NCBI GenBank assembly: GCA_022496185.1
Contig: WTXG01000198.1
Span: 1 to 64,000, forward strand
Source of the DNA: Multifurca ochricompacta
Taxonomy: Eukaryota; Basidiomycota; Agaricomycetes; Russulales; Russulaceae
DNA: 64,000 nucleotides
Reading direction: 5' to 3'
This document shows positions 53,801 to 64,000 of this stretch, in pieces (positions within the stretch are counted from its first letter, which is position 1; each line of letters begins with the position of its first letter). The translations under genes and the position numbers were made by a program. Below the pieces are notes generated by a model. The model made no database searches. It had not been told where the DNA came from and saw only the letters and a program-made list of their open reading frames with translations.

Positions 53801-54613
53801 GTCAATCTTGTGTTGGGTGTTGGGTTTGAGCCATGAGATCACTACTCCGGAACCTCTGGCGTGGCTGGGGTGGGCTTCGGTGGTGGAAGGTATTGCCTTT
53901 CCCCTTGGGGCTACATCAATAATTTGCGTGCGTGCTAGTGTTGTCGGTGTGGGTATGACTCCTTGGGCAAGAGAATGTCTTGTCATGAGGGTCATTTGTA
54001 AGCAGCATTGCCTTCCACCACCGTAAATCAATCCAGATCTTGAGCACTCACAAACAGTGGGTGGAGGCGCCTATGCAGCCGTGCTAGGTGCTTCCAGCCA
54101 ATGGTAATAATAATAGGAAAAAGAAGAGAACGAGAGAGAAAGTGTGTGTCCGAAAACCTAAAGGGGATGGTTCACCGTTTACCCGTCGTGCATTCTTCTC
54201 GACTTTCTATACCTTGTATAACCACTTCAACGACTTATTGTCTTAATTCCATACGCTCCCCAATTTTTATTGTGCCACACACCACGATCAATGTTCCCAT
54301 GTCAACACTTCTTCCGCCGTTGTGCCGGGCTCACCCAGTCACGAACTAATTGTAATTCTACTTCACTTCACGACGACGACAACAACCCTCCTTCGTCATG
54401 TCATGTCATGACCTTGCGCCTTACTACTTGCTACATACCAAACCCACAACCCTCGACTTTGACTTTGTACCTCGGGGCCACATTAGTTTTTCTTCCCGTT
54501 TTGGATAGTGTATCTTAACACTCCACGGGTACTTAAAAATTTTACTCCCCGCCCCAGGTTCAGCATTCAACAACAACACTTGTTACTCATTACTCACTCA
54601 CTCATCGCCATCT
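50809..54613. other. No recognised gene (3.8 kb)
   Basis: Only short frames. The longest with protein-like composition are a minus-strand frame at 52,760-52,407 (with KVCTEGSWTDRGLYGKE at its end) and a plus frame at 51,369-51,764 (with KEDRGKIAEFIFTSECERFE). Neither has a recognisable family, start context or splice support. A G-run is at about 53,769-53,786. Confidence 0.4.
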
Positions 54614-55241
54614 ATGAGTAGTCGCCCTAATATGCCCAAGGAATCTCCTGCCCAGCCCCACCCGGATCGTGTATGTAGTCCTGTTACCTCGCTATTGTGC
54701 GTGCTCCAATGTGCCGATAAAAGGCGCACACGAGCTGGACCACCATCCTGATATAGCACGGCACATCAAGACCCAAGGCAACCTACTGGTAGGTAGCCTC
54801 TGTTTCGATGGTGTGAGGTTTCTCTTTTGATCATACTTTCCCCTCGGAAGATATATATCCTGTACCAAACACGAGTCACAATTCGGGACCCAACAGTTCT
54901 ACCTCTGTGGTTCATAGCCCGGCGCAGGGACAATTCATTACTCCGCAAGTTCCTGTGGGTACCAGTGCCTTTCCTTCCTACGTATCTCGGAATATTATCC
55001 AGGAGAATGGTTAGCTACGGACGTCCATAATGCGGCGGCGGGCCCTCCGCAAGCAAATCCAAACGCGATGCTCCAGTCGGCCCCAATTCTTGATATGCCG
55101 GGGCCGGGTCCGGGGCCAGAATGTCTCAGACGTCTCGCTGGCCGCTATGTGTACAACCCTGGAGCACAAGTCGACAGGATACACTTGCAGCGCAGTACCA
55201 CCGGTCAGTTCCGAGTCGTCATCATACTTGAAAGGGATTAA
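54614..55241 (+). CDS. Unrecognised family 'LARHY', member 4 (exon map incomplete)
   Basis: A likely start is MSSRPNMPKESPAQPHPDR (54,614), followed by a donor-like GTATGTAG. The last exon contains NPNAMLQSAPILDMPGPG and then PECLRRLAGRYVYNPGAQVD, then HLQRSTTGQFRVVIILERD with a stop at 55,239-55,241. The last part aligns with the ends of members 1-3. The middle (HSPAQGQFITPQVPVGTS) is open in another frame, so an intron between about 54,960 and 55,070 is needed; I could not fix it. Confidence 0.4.
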
Positions 55242-57598
55242 TAAATTAATGATAATGATAATTAATTGTAGGGTGTCCTTGTTTTCTCTGCTTTGTCGCT
55301 TGCTTGCTTGCTTTTCTCTAAACTTGCGTCTTTGTCATACCGTATGGCACTTAAGGAAAGCACGTTGAAAAAGACATGCAATGAAAGAAGCAGAAGTGAG
55401 GAAGGGTGAATAAGACACAAGATCATAATCGAGAAGCTGTGTTTTCCCTCAGATCGTCCTGACGTGGCAAAGACAAGCTCCAATGTGGCGGAGATTAAGT
55501 GATGGGTGACTTGAGTGCCAAGCCGGCGCCCAGCCCCTGCCAAACATACCACAAGCGGCTCCGCTGGCACAGGCTATTGGGGAAATGGTGGATAGGGTGC
55601 GAGGGTCTGAAGGATGCTTGGGTGGTCTACAGATATGCGATACCATCCAAGGAAGGCGGATATAGATTGCGTGAGTGAGGGGATGTCGCTTCATCGTACG
55701 GGCAGTTCATCGCATGGGTGTAAGAGTAGGGGACCAAGTTAGGACCAGGAGAACCTTTACTGCCTCTAGTCCACCTCAACGGATATTGTCTGTCACTACA
55801 GCCACAGATCATGCGGGTCGATGGGGGGGGACGTTTACTAGCCCTCAAGCGATGGATTCGTCTTTCAGATGCGACCAAGGCAACCTCGGCCCATTGACGG
55901 AACTTGTCTTCTAGTCTTGGCTGGATTGGCCCTTTGTGTAGACTTTGTCGGAAATGGAGAGTCGAAGTGTATTTCACGCTTATATACGGCTATGAAATTA
56001 AGAATGAGAGAAACAAAGGAATGGAACACGAGTGGGGGGGGGGGGGTGTCAGTAAAAAGTAAAAAGAAGCGGTGAAGAGTTATGGAGACGATAATCATGA
56101 AAAAAGAAGTGCTGGTATCAATGACGTACGAGACCAAAGTCGGGCGCGAGCGGTATCGTAACCATGACGGATTCGAGTAAGCAGGTAGGGGTGACCTTAA
56201 AAGCGGGCGGGTTGTGACGTTAAAGGATGGTTGAACTGCCAGTGACAGAAATCTCATGACACGATGAAAGTGTGCGCTTTTGAGAACTGACGCGAGGAAA
56301 GGGAAGGTGTCCAGGGTCGAACGAAAGGTGACAGGCAAGATAATGAACGAGACAGACGGAATCAAGAAATTGAGATTGGGAGGTGAGAAAAGGCTGAGAT
56401 TGAAAGGATAGATTGGCGCAGAGCCTCGTTTAACAACACACATAATTCAAATTCCGTTTTTTCTATTTATTCTGTGTGGTTAGGTTAAGATACTACACTT
56501 GCAACAGGTATCCCCCCCCTTTATTGTGGCTCCCGATGTGATGGATCAAAGGCTCACCCTTTTGACAGTCAAGAAGAGACCGCATCAGAGCGCTAAAAAG
56601 ACGAGTGGAGAAATAAAAGCGACTGCTAACGGTAATGTAAGGCTTGACGGCTCCTCGGGGCCAAACGAAGGGATAGGAATTTCTAAGACTCGACACGGAA
56701 AACAGTATTTCCCCTGAACTTGGAAGTTTCCAACTTGCCGGGTGGTTGCTAGTTGTTCCGGGGAGGAGGGGGAGATTGGATCAGCAGTCAGCAGGACATT
56801 GGATGTTTTTGCTTTTAACACACACTCTGAGCCCGCTTCACCCGCTATGGGACTTGATGGGTAGTCGTAGGCTGTTGCTAGCCGCCACTAAAGGGGAGTC
56901 ACAAGTCTGAGGTTGTCATTAATGTGGCTTACGATAACCTCGGAGGGAAGGAAGGTCTCGAAGCCTGCAGACGTTCACACAACCGACTTGTACTGACCAT
57001 TGACCAGGGTTTCCACCTTTACTCTATCGAGGTCTGTCGTTGGGGGTGCAATGTTCCCAACACCCTTTTGTCTCTCAGGCCCCTCCTTCAGTTCTCTAAG
57101 TAATAAAGACAGAAATCTCATTCAGAGATTCATAGAGAGACACTGCTCAGTCTCTAAAGAGCACTAAGTGACAGGATGCACAGCGCACAGCGCGCAATGG
57201 CAATATAGCAGTGTGTCATGCATGTAGGAAATAGAACTTGACCCACTCAGTTGAGGTGGTTACCGAATCGTTCTAAACGGTCACATGACAATAGTGGGCC
57301 TTCACACGTGGCGTGCGAAGACACCAGGAGAGGGATGGGAGGAATACACCTTGAGGTTGCCCATAGATGGGGACATACGTATGCCACAACACCACAATGG
57401 GGCGACACCACACCGTTTAATGCTAGCCATAACCATGTAGGTGACTATCTGTTTGACGACGAGTCATGTGGATAAAATTTAATGACAGTTTACGTTATCC
57501 TAGGATAAGGAAGGGAAGTTGGTGGACCTCAAAACCCTCAAAACCGATGAGATGATAGAACACCCAAATTTTATTTATATCTCCCCTCCACCGGGTCG
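55242..57598. other. No recognised gene (2.4 kb)
   Basis: Overlapping short frames on both strands. A frame at 55,977-55,627 (minus) has no known motif. A G-run lies at about 56,034-56,047. 57,100-57,160 holds a self-complementary AGAAATCTC...GAGATTC-like stretch. Confidence 0.35.
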
Positions 57599-57605
57599 TA
57601 TAAAA
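57599..57605 (+). promoter_or_regulatory. TATA box of the DUF6535 gene
   Basis: TATAAAA, 88-94 nt upstream of the ATG at 57693. Confidence 0.5.
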
Positions 57606-57692
57606 CCTGATTAACCTCTATGTGATTCTTCACGCCGCAGTTAACCCCCAAAAAATTTGTGAAAGTCCCGTCCTCACGTCAACTCTTTGCAG

Positions 57693-59888
57693 ATGAAGGA
57701 ATCACCGCCTCTCAGCCCTCAGGAGACAGAGTCTGCTACCATATGTGACCTTGGCGGTATGTATCATCAACTCCATGAACGACTAATTCTTCTTGACTTG
57801 ATATCTTTCTTCCTGTAGGCCTACACGAAAACCAGCATGAGATCGCTTTGAAGTTCTGGTCGCGTTCTCTCAAGAAATCCGAGAATTACGACAAGAAGCT
57901 TGTCGACACATGGAAAGGCGATGCAGATGGCATCTTGATTTTTGTCCGTGATAAACAAAACCCCATTTCTCTCTTCTCCACATCTCACAACGAACGTCTA
58001 GACTGGTCTGTTTTCGTCTACAGTGGCCAGCTTCATCATAGAAAGCTACAAGACCCTTCAGCGGGATTCGGGAGATGCTACAGTGCAGCTCCTCACCCAG
58101 ATCTCTGGTCAGCTCGCCGCCATTTCAAACGGCTCTGTCATCGCCACTCCGCCCCCTCTCCCGCAGTTTCGCGTTTCATCGCGGAGCGTCCGCGTCAATG
58201 CACTTTGGTTCCTGAGCTTGTGTTTGAGCCTAACCTGCGCGCTTGTGGCGACCCTGATGCAGCAGTGGTCCCGAAATTACTTGCAAATGGCACAGGGGCA
58301 TCGCTCCGATCCTGCCGCCCAAGCCCGCCTCCGAGCATTCGTATTTGACGGCGTGTCAAGGTTTCATATGTCTCACGCTTTGGGCTTGGTTCCATTGCTA
58401 CTCCACGTCTCTGTTATCCTTTTCTTCCTTGGGATGATCGAATTTCTATTTCCGATCAATAACACCGTGACTTTCGTGGTCCTCGGCTTCATCATTGCTA
58501 TGGCATGCACGTACCTCCTGCTCACCGTCCTTCCGCTCTTCTGCCTCAACTTTCCCTATTCTACTCCTTTTTCACCACTTGTATGGCGTCTCACATCCTT
58601 TCCGGCTAGGGCCTTGTCCAGCCTACACTGGCTAACCCTCACCCTCGCACGATTTTGGACCACCTACAAATGGGACCTGAAACATTGGAAAGACGCTCGT
58701 GACGATACTCTCTTCAACGTCCCTTCGTTCTATCATCAATTTCGTATTGGCCTTAGGAAACGCCTAGCTGCTCAGGCCGTGCAAACTGATGCAAGCGTTC
58801 TCGGTAAACAACTGATACGGGAATTGGACACAACGGAGGACGTTGATGAGATAGAGGCTTTCTTCGAGGGCATACACGCTGCACTCACTGTTGACGGAGC
58901 GTTCCGACCCGTCATGACGTATCTCGTCGAACACCAGATGCTCCTCTCCTTCCGATTCCAATGTCTCTTCGACAGCTGCGACATGTCCCTCCCCGAATCT
59001 ATCCGACATCGCCGTGCTCTGGTTGGGGTACGGGCCGTCTGGGACGTCTTTTCCCTCAAACCGGAGGAGTACCCATTCCGTCTCCTAATAGGCGCACCTT
59101 TCGAAAGCGCAAGCGCGAGATCCTGGTCGCTCGCAATGATGCCTCTGCTCTTCCATGAAGTGCGCACGGTAGCTGTGGCTGCACGATGCATCCAAGCGAT
59201 TGTAGCCTCCAATGCAGTAACCAAAGCCTCACCACCATCAGAAGACCCAGCAGATCTAGATGCCCTCTACGCACTCGTGAACCCACCACCCGACCTCCAA
59301 CAAGCCATGGCCATCAACGACGCAGACGCAGGAACGGACACCGATAGCCTCCGTGCGAACGGCGGCTTGATCGTCCTCATCAACCTACTCGCGGATCTGG
59401 CCATCCCACTCGGCGCAGGTGATGCGCTCTCGGCTCAGATCGCGCAGATCGTGGGGGAGGTCGTACCCTGGTTGTTCCCACCTTGGGAACTCAGGGTGCG
59501 CGTCGTACCTGCTGTGCGTCAGGCGCTCGCCGATGCTTGTGCGGCTGTTTATGCGCTTGCGCTTGTGGATGGTCAACCTCCGCCTCCGCCGTTATCGCCG
59601 TCAAAGGCTGCTTGTAAACTACACTCTTGGGCTCAGACGCACTCTGCAAAAACAGAAACAGAAACAGAAACAGAAACAGAAGCAGACACAGACACAGACA
59701 CAGGAAAGGATAGGGGGACAGTAGCGGCGGCGACCGCAATCAAAACCAGTACCAACCAAGTCGCTTTCCCAGGCGCTGGTAGTCGACTTGGTCCATTCGC
59801 CAAGCTGGTAGAAGAACTCCGCACACTCCTTGCTTTTGTCAGCGTATATGACGAACCGCCACCACCACTGCAACAGCAGCAAGAGTAG
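57693..59888 (+). CDS. DUF6535 membrane protein (691 aa, 3 exons)
   Basis: Exons: 57693-57756, 57819-57943 and 58002-59888; introns are 62 and 58 nt. The DUF6535 signature is spread over them: KLVDTWKGDADGILIF, then TGLFSSTVASFIIESYK, then RVNALWFLSLCLSLTCALVA, QQWSRNYLQMAQ and RLRAFVFDGVSRFHMSHALG. About four membrane-spanning stretches lie between residues about 70 and 250 (first at TGLFSSTVASFI; others at LWFLSLCLSLTCALVATLM, LVPLLLHVSVILFFLGM and FVVLGFIIAMACTYLLL). The rest is a long soluble C-terminal region with an ET/DT repeat (from GAAACA units, about 59,648-59,705). The family is frequent in Agaricomycetes; its function is unknown. Confidence 0.88.
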
Positions 59889-61315
59889 CAAGATTTGTCT
59901 CCTCTCCGTGTGGTACATAGTTTCTTAGTACGGTCCCGAATAGCATCTCAGCTCCCCCGTCGACACATAGGTAGCGCAAGCGCCGCGACTTCCTCTCATT
60001 ACACTTGATAATATTTTTCATTATCTACAGTCTCTACATGCTCTTACAACTTATGATAGAATACCCTGACCCTCTTAATACTACTATGTTATCCAATTTT
60101 TGTGATAGGGTGAAGTGGTGAAGATGTTTGGGTTCTTAGTGCTGCTGTTGAGATGGGCCGGTAGCGAGCGGACAGCCAGGCTCCAGAGTGAACTCGATAG
60201 ATAACTGATTCAGAGACAATTCCACATTCCATGCACAACATGTTTAAAAGGACTCAGTTTGTGAAGTGAGTGTTACTTTATCTTGTCTTATCTTTACCAT
60301 ATTTAGCTAACATGTAGTAATTATTAGTTTTTCCATAATATACACATAAACTTATCCGCTGCCTTTTAAAGCCACAGCTGGCTCAACACGCCCTTTGTTT
60401 CCACTCTGTAATCAAATCTTCACACCCAAGAAGCGGGTCCCCTTACATTCCTACGTACTGAACTTGTATCTTGTCCATGAAAGACCACCTCAGCTCTCAT
60501 CTCTGTCTCATTGCGTGCCTCAACCTTCGACAGTAGCAAACGGTCTCCCAAGCTTCAAGAGTTATTCGAAGTATCCGACGTATCAACCCATTCAACATAT
60601 TCGTCATTTTCGACGTTTGGACATAATCGACATACCCAATGCATATTGGCAACTATCGACAAGCCCTTCTCGTACATACACACACACACCCTCTTTTCTT
60701 CCATCTTCTGTGAAATCCTACTCCACATTGGACTCAGACGATCTCGCGTTCGTATTGTATAAAGGTGTGTGTATACACATCGTCCCCTCAAATAATTTCG
60801 ACGTTGTACAACTTGGGGTAGCGTCAAGGCCCGGACTGGTTTACACACAATTGAAGGAGTGATTTAGTTTTGTTCCGAAGCTGTTCCCTTGACATACAGG
60901 GATGCCAAAAATATCTGCTGGAGATCGAGAAATTCTGTTCCTTGTGCATCTACAAGTCTCGAGTTGAGGCAAAGAGGGAACGTTTATTCATTTAATTTTC
61001 TCGAGGTGTTTTTTGCAGCCCATATTGATTGCACTAATAATTGTCAAGACCGGTTTCAATCGTGCTCACTTCAAAAACATCAACACTTTCATCAGGCTAC
61101 GCACCTGACTCCTTGGCGCATTACTTTACCATATGATGCTCACAACATTTTATCTGACAACAAACTTCCATTCGACGACACTTGGACAACATACACTAAG
61201 TTGTAAATTCCTGACAAATCAAATTTCACCACGTCCGTCCTCACTTCCGAACCTGGTAGAGAGAAATGGTCCTCTCAGTAACACTCCTCGAAACTCACAA
61301 AAATACAAGGGAAAC
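59889..61315. other. No recognised gene (1.4 kb)
   Basis: A 155-codon plus frame (60,395-60,862) and others have no motif or splice support. Confidence 0.35.
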
Positions 61316-61909
61316 TCACGGAAGAGGGATCAGCTTGATCGTAAGTGGTCCATAAACTGTCCCGAATACCGTCGCCGACAAGTCCAAATAAATCCAACCA
61401 GCGGAATAATAGAACCTGGCATCTCCATGCAAAATCGAGACGCCAAAAGTCACTTTCACTCCGTCTTGGAGATTACCCTTGACCTGAGCCAACTGGAATG
61501 ACCCAATGATCGGGACCTTGACAGAGAATGCCGCATCGATTTCGAGCGTGCTCTTGTCGACGTAGCCTTTCAGCTGAATCAAAGCCATTCAGGGGTCGTG
61601 TCACGATTCGGAAGAGTAAGAATACAACTGACAACCCAGGTAACTCCCCAGAGTGGGAGTTCGATGTCAAAGTCAATCCGGTCGCTATTGCCATCGGAGT
61701 AAACAGGAGGACCGGCTATGGCGTAGACGTGGATGGTTTCGCCAGTGACCTCGTGCTCGTACGAGTTGTGATGGCCTACGAGCCATTGCTTGAGACCTAT
61801 AAATCGTCATGAGTAAATTAGAATTATAGGGATCGATTCGGCACACACCAATGTTGGACGATTTGTCAAGGTCAGTAGGAGTGTGAGTGTGAGTGTGAGT
61901 GTAAGTCAT
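61316..61909 (-). CDS. Small beta-rich protein, left copy (159 aa, 3 exons)
   Basis: Exons: 61909-61849, 61796-61636 and 61573-61316; introns are 52 and 62 nt. Start MTYTHTHTHTPTDLDKSSNI (the HT repeat comes from a CACACT microsatellite), then LKQWLVGHHNSYEHEVTGET, then LWGVTWLKGYVDKSTLEIDA, VKVPIIGSFQLAQVKGNLQD and an end like TIKLIPLP. There is no signal peptide. Alternating hydrophobic and polar residues suggest a beta-sandwich. I do not recognise the family. A mirror copy with the same intron positions starts at 63,446. Confidence 0.7.
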
Positions 61910-63445
61910 GTTGAATTGGAATAGTACTCTGGAATTGTAAGAATGTAAAGTGGGATGGAGAATAATTGTCGGATCACCTACCACTGTATTTATACATTTC
62001 AGAATAGTATGTGTGTCTGCTAATACGTTCGAATTGGCAAGGAGTCGGATTCGTTTACGTGGTTAGATGGTCTCGGAATTGTTCCGGAAACTAGACTAGT
62101 TGCGCATAACTTGCCTCTGGTGAAGACATCCTAGCCGTTGAAGGATAATGTTTCCGGTACCGGTCAACTAGGCCATGAGATCAAGTGACTGTATGGTGCG
62201 TCGATCCCATTCTGGTGCCTTAAATCAAAATTAAAAGATTATGTAGGCTGTGTTGTAGAATGGGCGATATGTCCGCAGTTTGAAAAGCAGAAATTCCGGG
62301 TCATGAGAGGTGTCCGAGTGACATGTAAGAATGGTACCCCTGTGGTGATGCAGGGCCCGTTATTTCGATAACAATAAATAACTGAGAGTTGGCAGAAGTG
62401 AGGCTTTCGACTGGTGAGAGAACTAGATTTCAAAGAAGCAGCAAAGCAGCAGAGTGGTAGTGGATCATGGACCGGGGAATGTCTCTGTCCTCTAAATTTG
62501 GGAGCAATTCTGAGAATTTCTCAATATTTGAAGAGTACTCGCAACATTAGCAAGGACTGCCAAGAACCAAGAATGAAGGACAAGCTTGAGACAGGCAGCG
62601 ATCGAGGGCGGCATGCGGGCGGAACCCAAGTAAGAACAGGAGCGTGAACCACCACCACCGCCGCCACTCTTACACCCGAGTTTGTGTTATGTAAGCAAGT
62701 ATAGGTGGCGTTCCGCACACCGCCCCCGACCTGTCTCATGTCATTTATACTGACGTTCAATGCCATACATTCAGTTTTTCGTTCCTGGTTTTGGTAGTCC
62801 TTGCTAATGTTGCGAGTACTCTTCAAATATTGAGAAATTCTCAGAATTGCTCCCAAATTTAGAGGACAGAGACATTCCCCGGTCCATGATCCACTACCAC
62901 TCTGCTGCGTTGCTGCTTCTTGAAATCTAGTTCTCTCACCAGTCGAAAGCCTCACTTCTGCCAACTCTCAGTTATTTATTGTTATCGAAATAACGGGCCC
63001 TGCATCACCACAGGGGTACCATTCTTACATGTCACTCGGACACCTCTCATGACCCGGAATTTCTGCTTTTCAAACTGCGGACATATCGCCCATTCTACTC
63101 AAAGCCTACATAGTCTATTAATTTTGATCCAAGGCACCAGAATGGGATCGACGCGCCATACAGTCACTGATCTCATGGCCTAGTTGACCGGTGCCGGAAA
63201 CATTATCCTTCAACGGCTAGGATGTCTTCACCAGAGGCAAGTTATGCGCAACTAGTTCTGGTTTCCGGAACAATTCCGAGACCATCCAACCGCGTAAACG
63301 AATCCAATCCTTGCCTTGCTATTTCGAATGTAACAGCAGACTCATATCTATTCTGAAATGTATAAATACAGCGGTAGGTGATCCGAGAATTGTTCTCCAT
63401 CCCACTCCACATTCTAACAATTCCAGAGTATTATTCCAATTCAAC

Positions 63446-64000
63446 ATGACTTACACTCATACTCACACTCACACTCCTACTGACCTTGACAAATCGTCCA
63501 ACATTGGTGCGTGCTGAATCGATCCTTGTAATTCTGATTTACTCATGACCATTTATAGGTCTCAAGCAATGGCTCGTAGGCCATCACAACTCGTACGAAC
63601 ACGAAGTCACCGGCGAAACCATCCACGTCTACGCCATAGCCGGTCCTCCTGTATACTCCGACGGCGATAGCGACCGGATTGACTTTGACATCGAACTCCC
63701 ACTCTGGGGAGTTACCTGGGTTGTCAGTCATATTCTTATTCTTCCGAATTGTTGACGCGACCCGTTGATTGGCTTTTGAATTTCAGCTGAAAGGCTACGT
63801 CATCAAGAGCACGCTTGCAATCGATGCTGCATTCTCTGTCAAGGTCCCGATCATTGGGTCGTTCCAGTTGGCTCAGGTCAAGGGAAATCTCCAAGACGGA
63901 GTAAAAGTGACTTTCGGCGTCTCTATTTTGCATGGAGATGCCAGGTTCTATTATTCCGCTGGTTGGATTTATGTGGACTTGTCAGCGACGGTATTCGGGA
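63446..64000 (+). CDS. Small beta-rich protein, right copy (partial at window end)
   Basis: Exons: 63446-63506, 63559-63719 and 63787 onward; introns are 52 and 67 nt. Same product as 61,316-61,909 with substitutions such as KGYVIKSTLAIDA against KGYVDKSTLEIDA and YSDGDSDRI against YSDGNSDRI. The frame is intact as far as the window edge. It is transcribed away from the left copy, so the two share the duplicated promoter region. Confidence 0.7.

Larger units (their letters stand above)
61316..64000. repeat. Large inverted duplication, arms over 1.2 kb, spacer about 0.2 kb
   Basis: The left arm (61,316 to about 62,575) is the reverse complement of the right arm (about 62,780 to 64,000 and probably beyond). 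Anchors: gene bodies, the KSSSLTSRKPHFCQL frame at 62,433 (minus) and 62,920 (plus), and CAACATTAGCAAGGAC near the centre. Differences are scattered point changes and small indels, for example a TATTTCGA... stretch kept and a 62-nt against 67-nt intron. Confidence 0.9.

Overview
This is nuclear DNA of a filamentous fungus, almost certainly a basidiomycete of the Agaricomycetes. Genes are split by many short GT-AG introns (about 50-110 nt). The predicted proteins include types common in that class: a DUF6535 membrane protein, a fungal HNH-type protein, an F-box/LRR-like protein, an EB1 and a Glo3-type ArfGAP. The repeats are chromodomain Ty3/gypsy, LINE 3' ends, hAT-like and MULE-like elements. 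The look suggests the Rhizoctonia/Ceratobasidium group, but that is an inference. All exon maps were read by eye from splice signals and frame.

0-11.7 kb: a tandem duplication. Each unit carries a small secreted repeat-protein gene and an alpha/beta-hydrolase gene, both on the minus strand. Unit B (about 4.0-11.7 kb) was enlarged by a hAT-like insertion, by LINE fragments, and by amplification of one 161-bp exon+intron module inside the secreted-protein gene. 11.7-25 kb: LTR and LINE debris, a nine-exon secreted RNase T2 gene (14.6-15.8 kb) that the unspliced reading frames hide, a decayed HNH-type gene, an F-box-like gene and a tRNA-Thr.

25-42.3 kb: a Glo3-type ArfGAP, an EB1 and an ASCC1-like gene. 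A second tandem duplication runs from inside the ArfGAP gene to inside EB1 exon 1. It leaves both parents intact and creates an EB1/ArfGAP chimeric pseudogene and a second copy of an unrecognised gene. That gene has two further paralogues (41.6 and 54.6 kb), so four members lie in the window. Unit 2 holds a deep nest of transposons (34.2-37.1 kb).

42.5-50.8 kb: one Ty3/gypsy element (minus strand) with matching 255-bp LTRs and a 5-bp target duplication. Its pol frame is interrupted by a solo LTR and by a hAT-like element. The primer site matches the Tf1-type self-priming arrangement. 50.8-57.6 kb is largely unassigned. 57.7-59.9 kb is the DUF6535 gene. 61.3-64 kb is a large inverted duplication with two divergent copies of a small gene, the right copy cut by the window edge.

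The most unusual system is the secreted-protein gene at 6.3-8.0 kb: nine introns separate near-identical phase-1 exons, and each repeat brings a dibasic Arg-Arg site. It looks like a processed-peptide precursor growing by whole exon-intron duplication.
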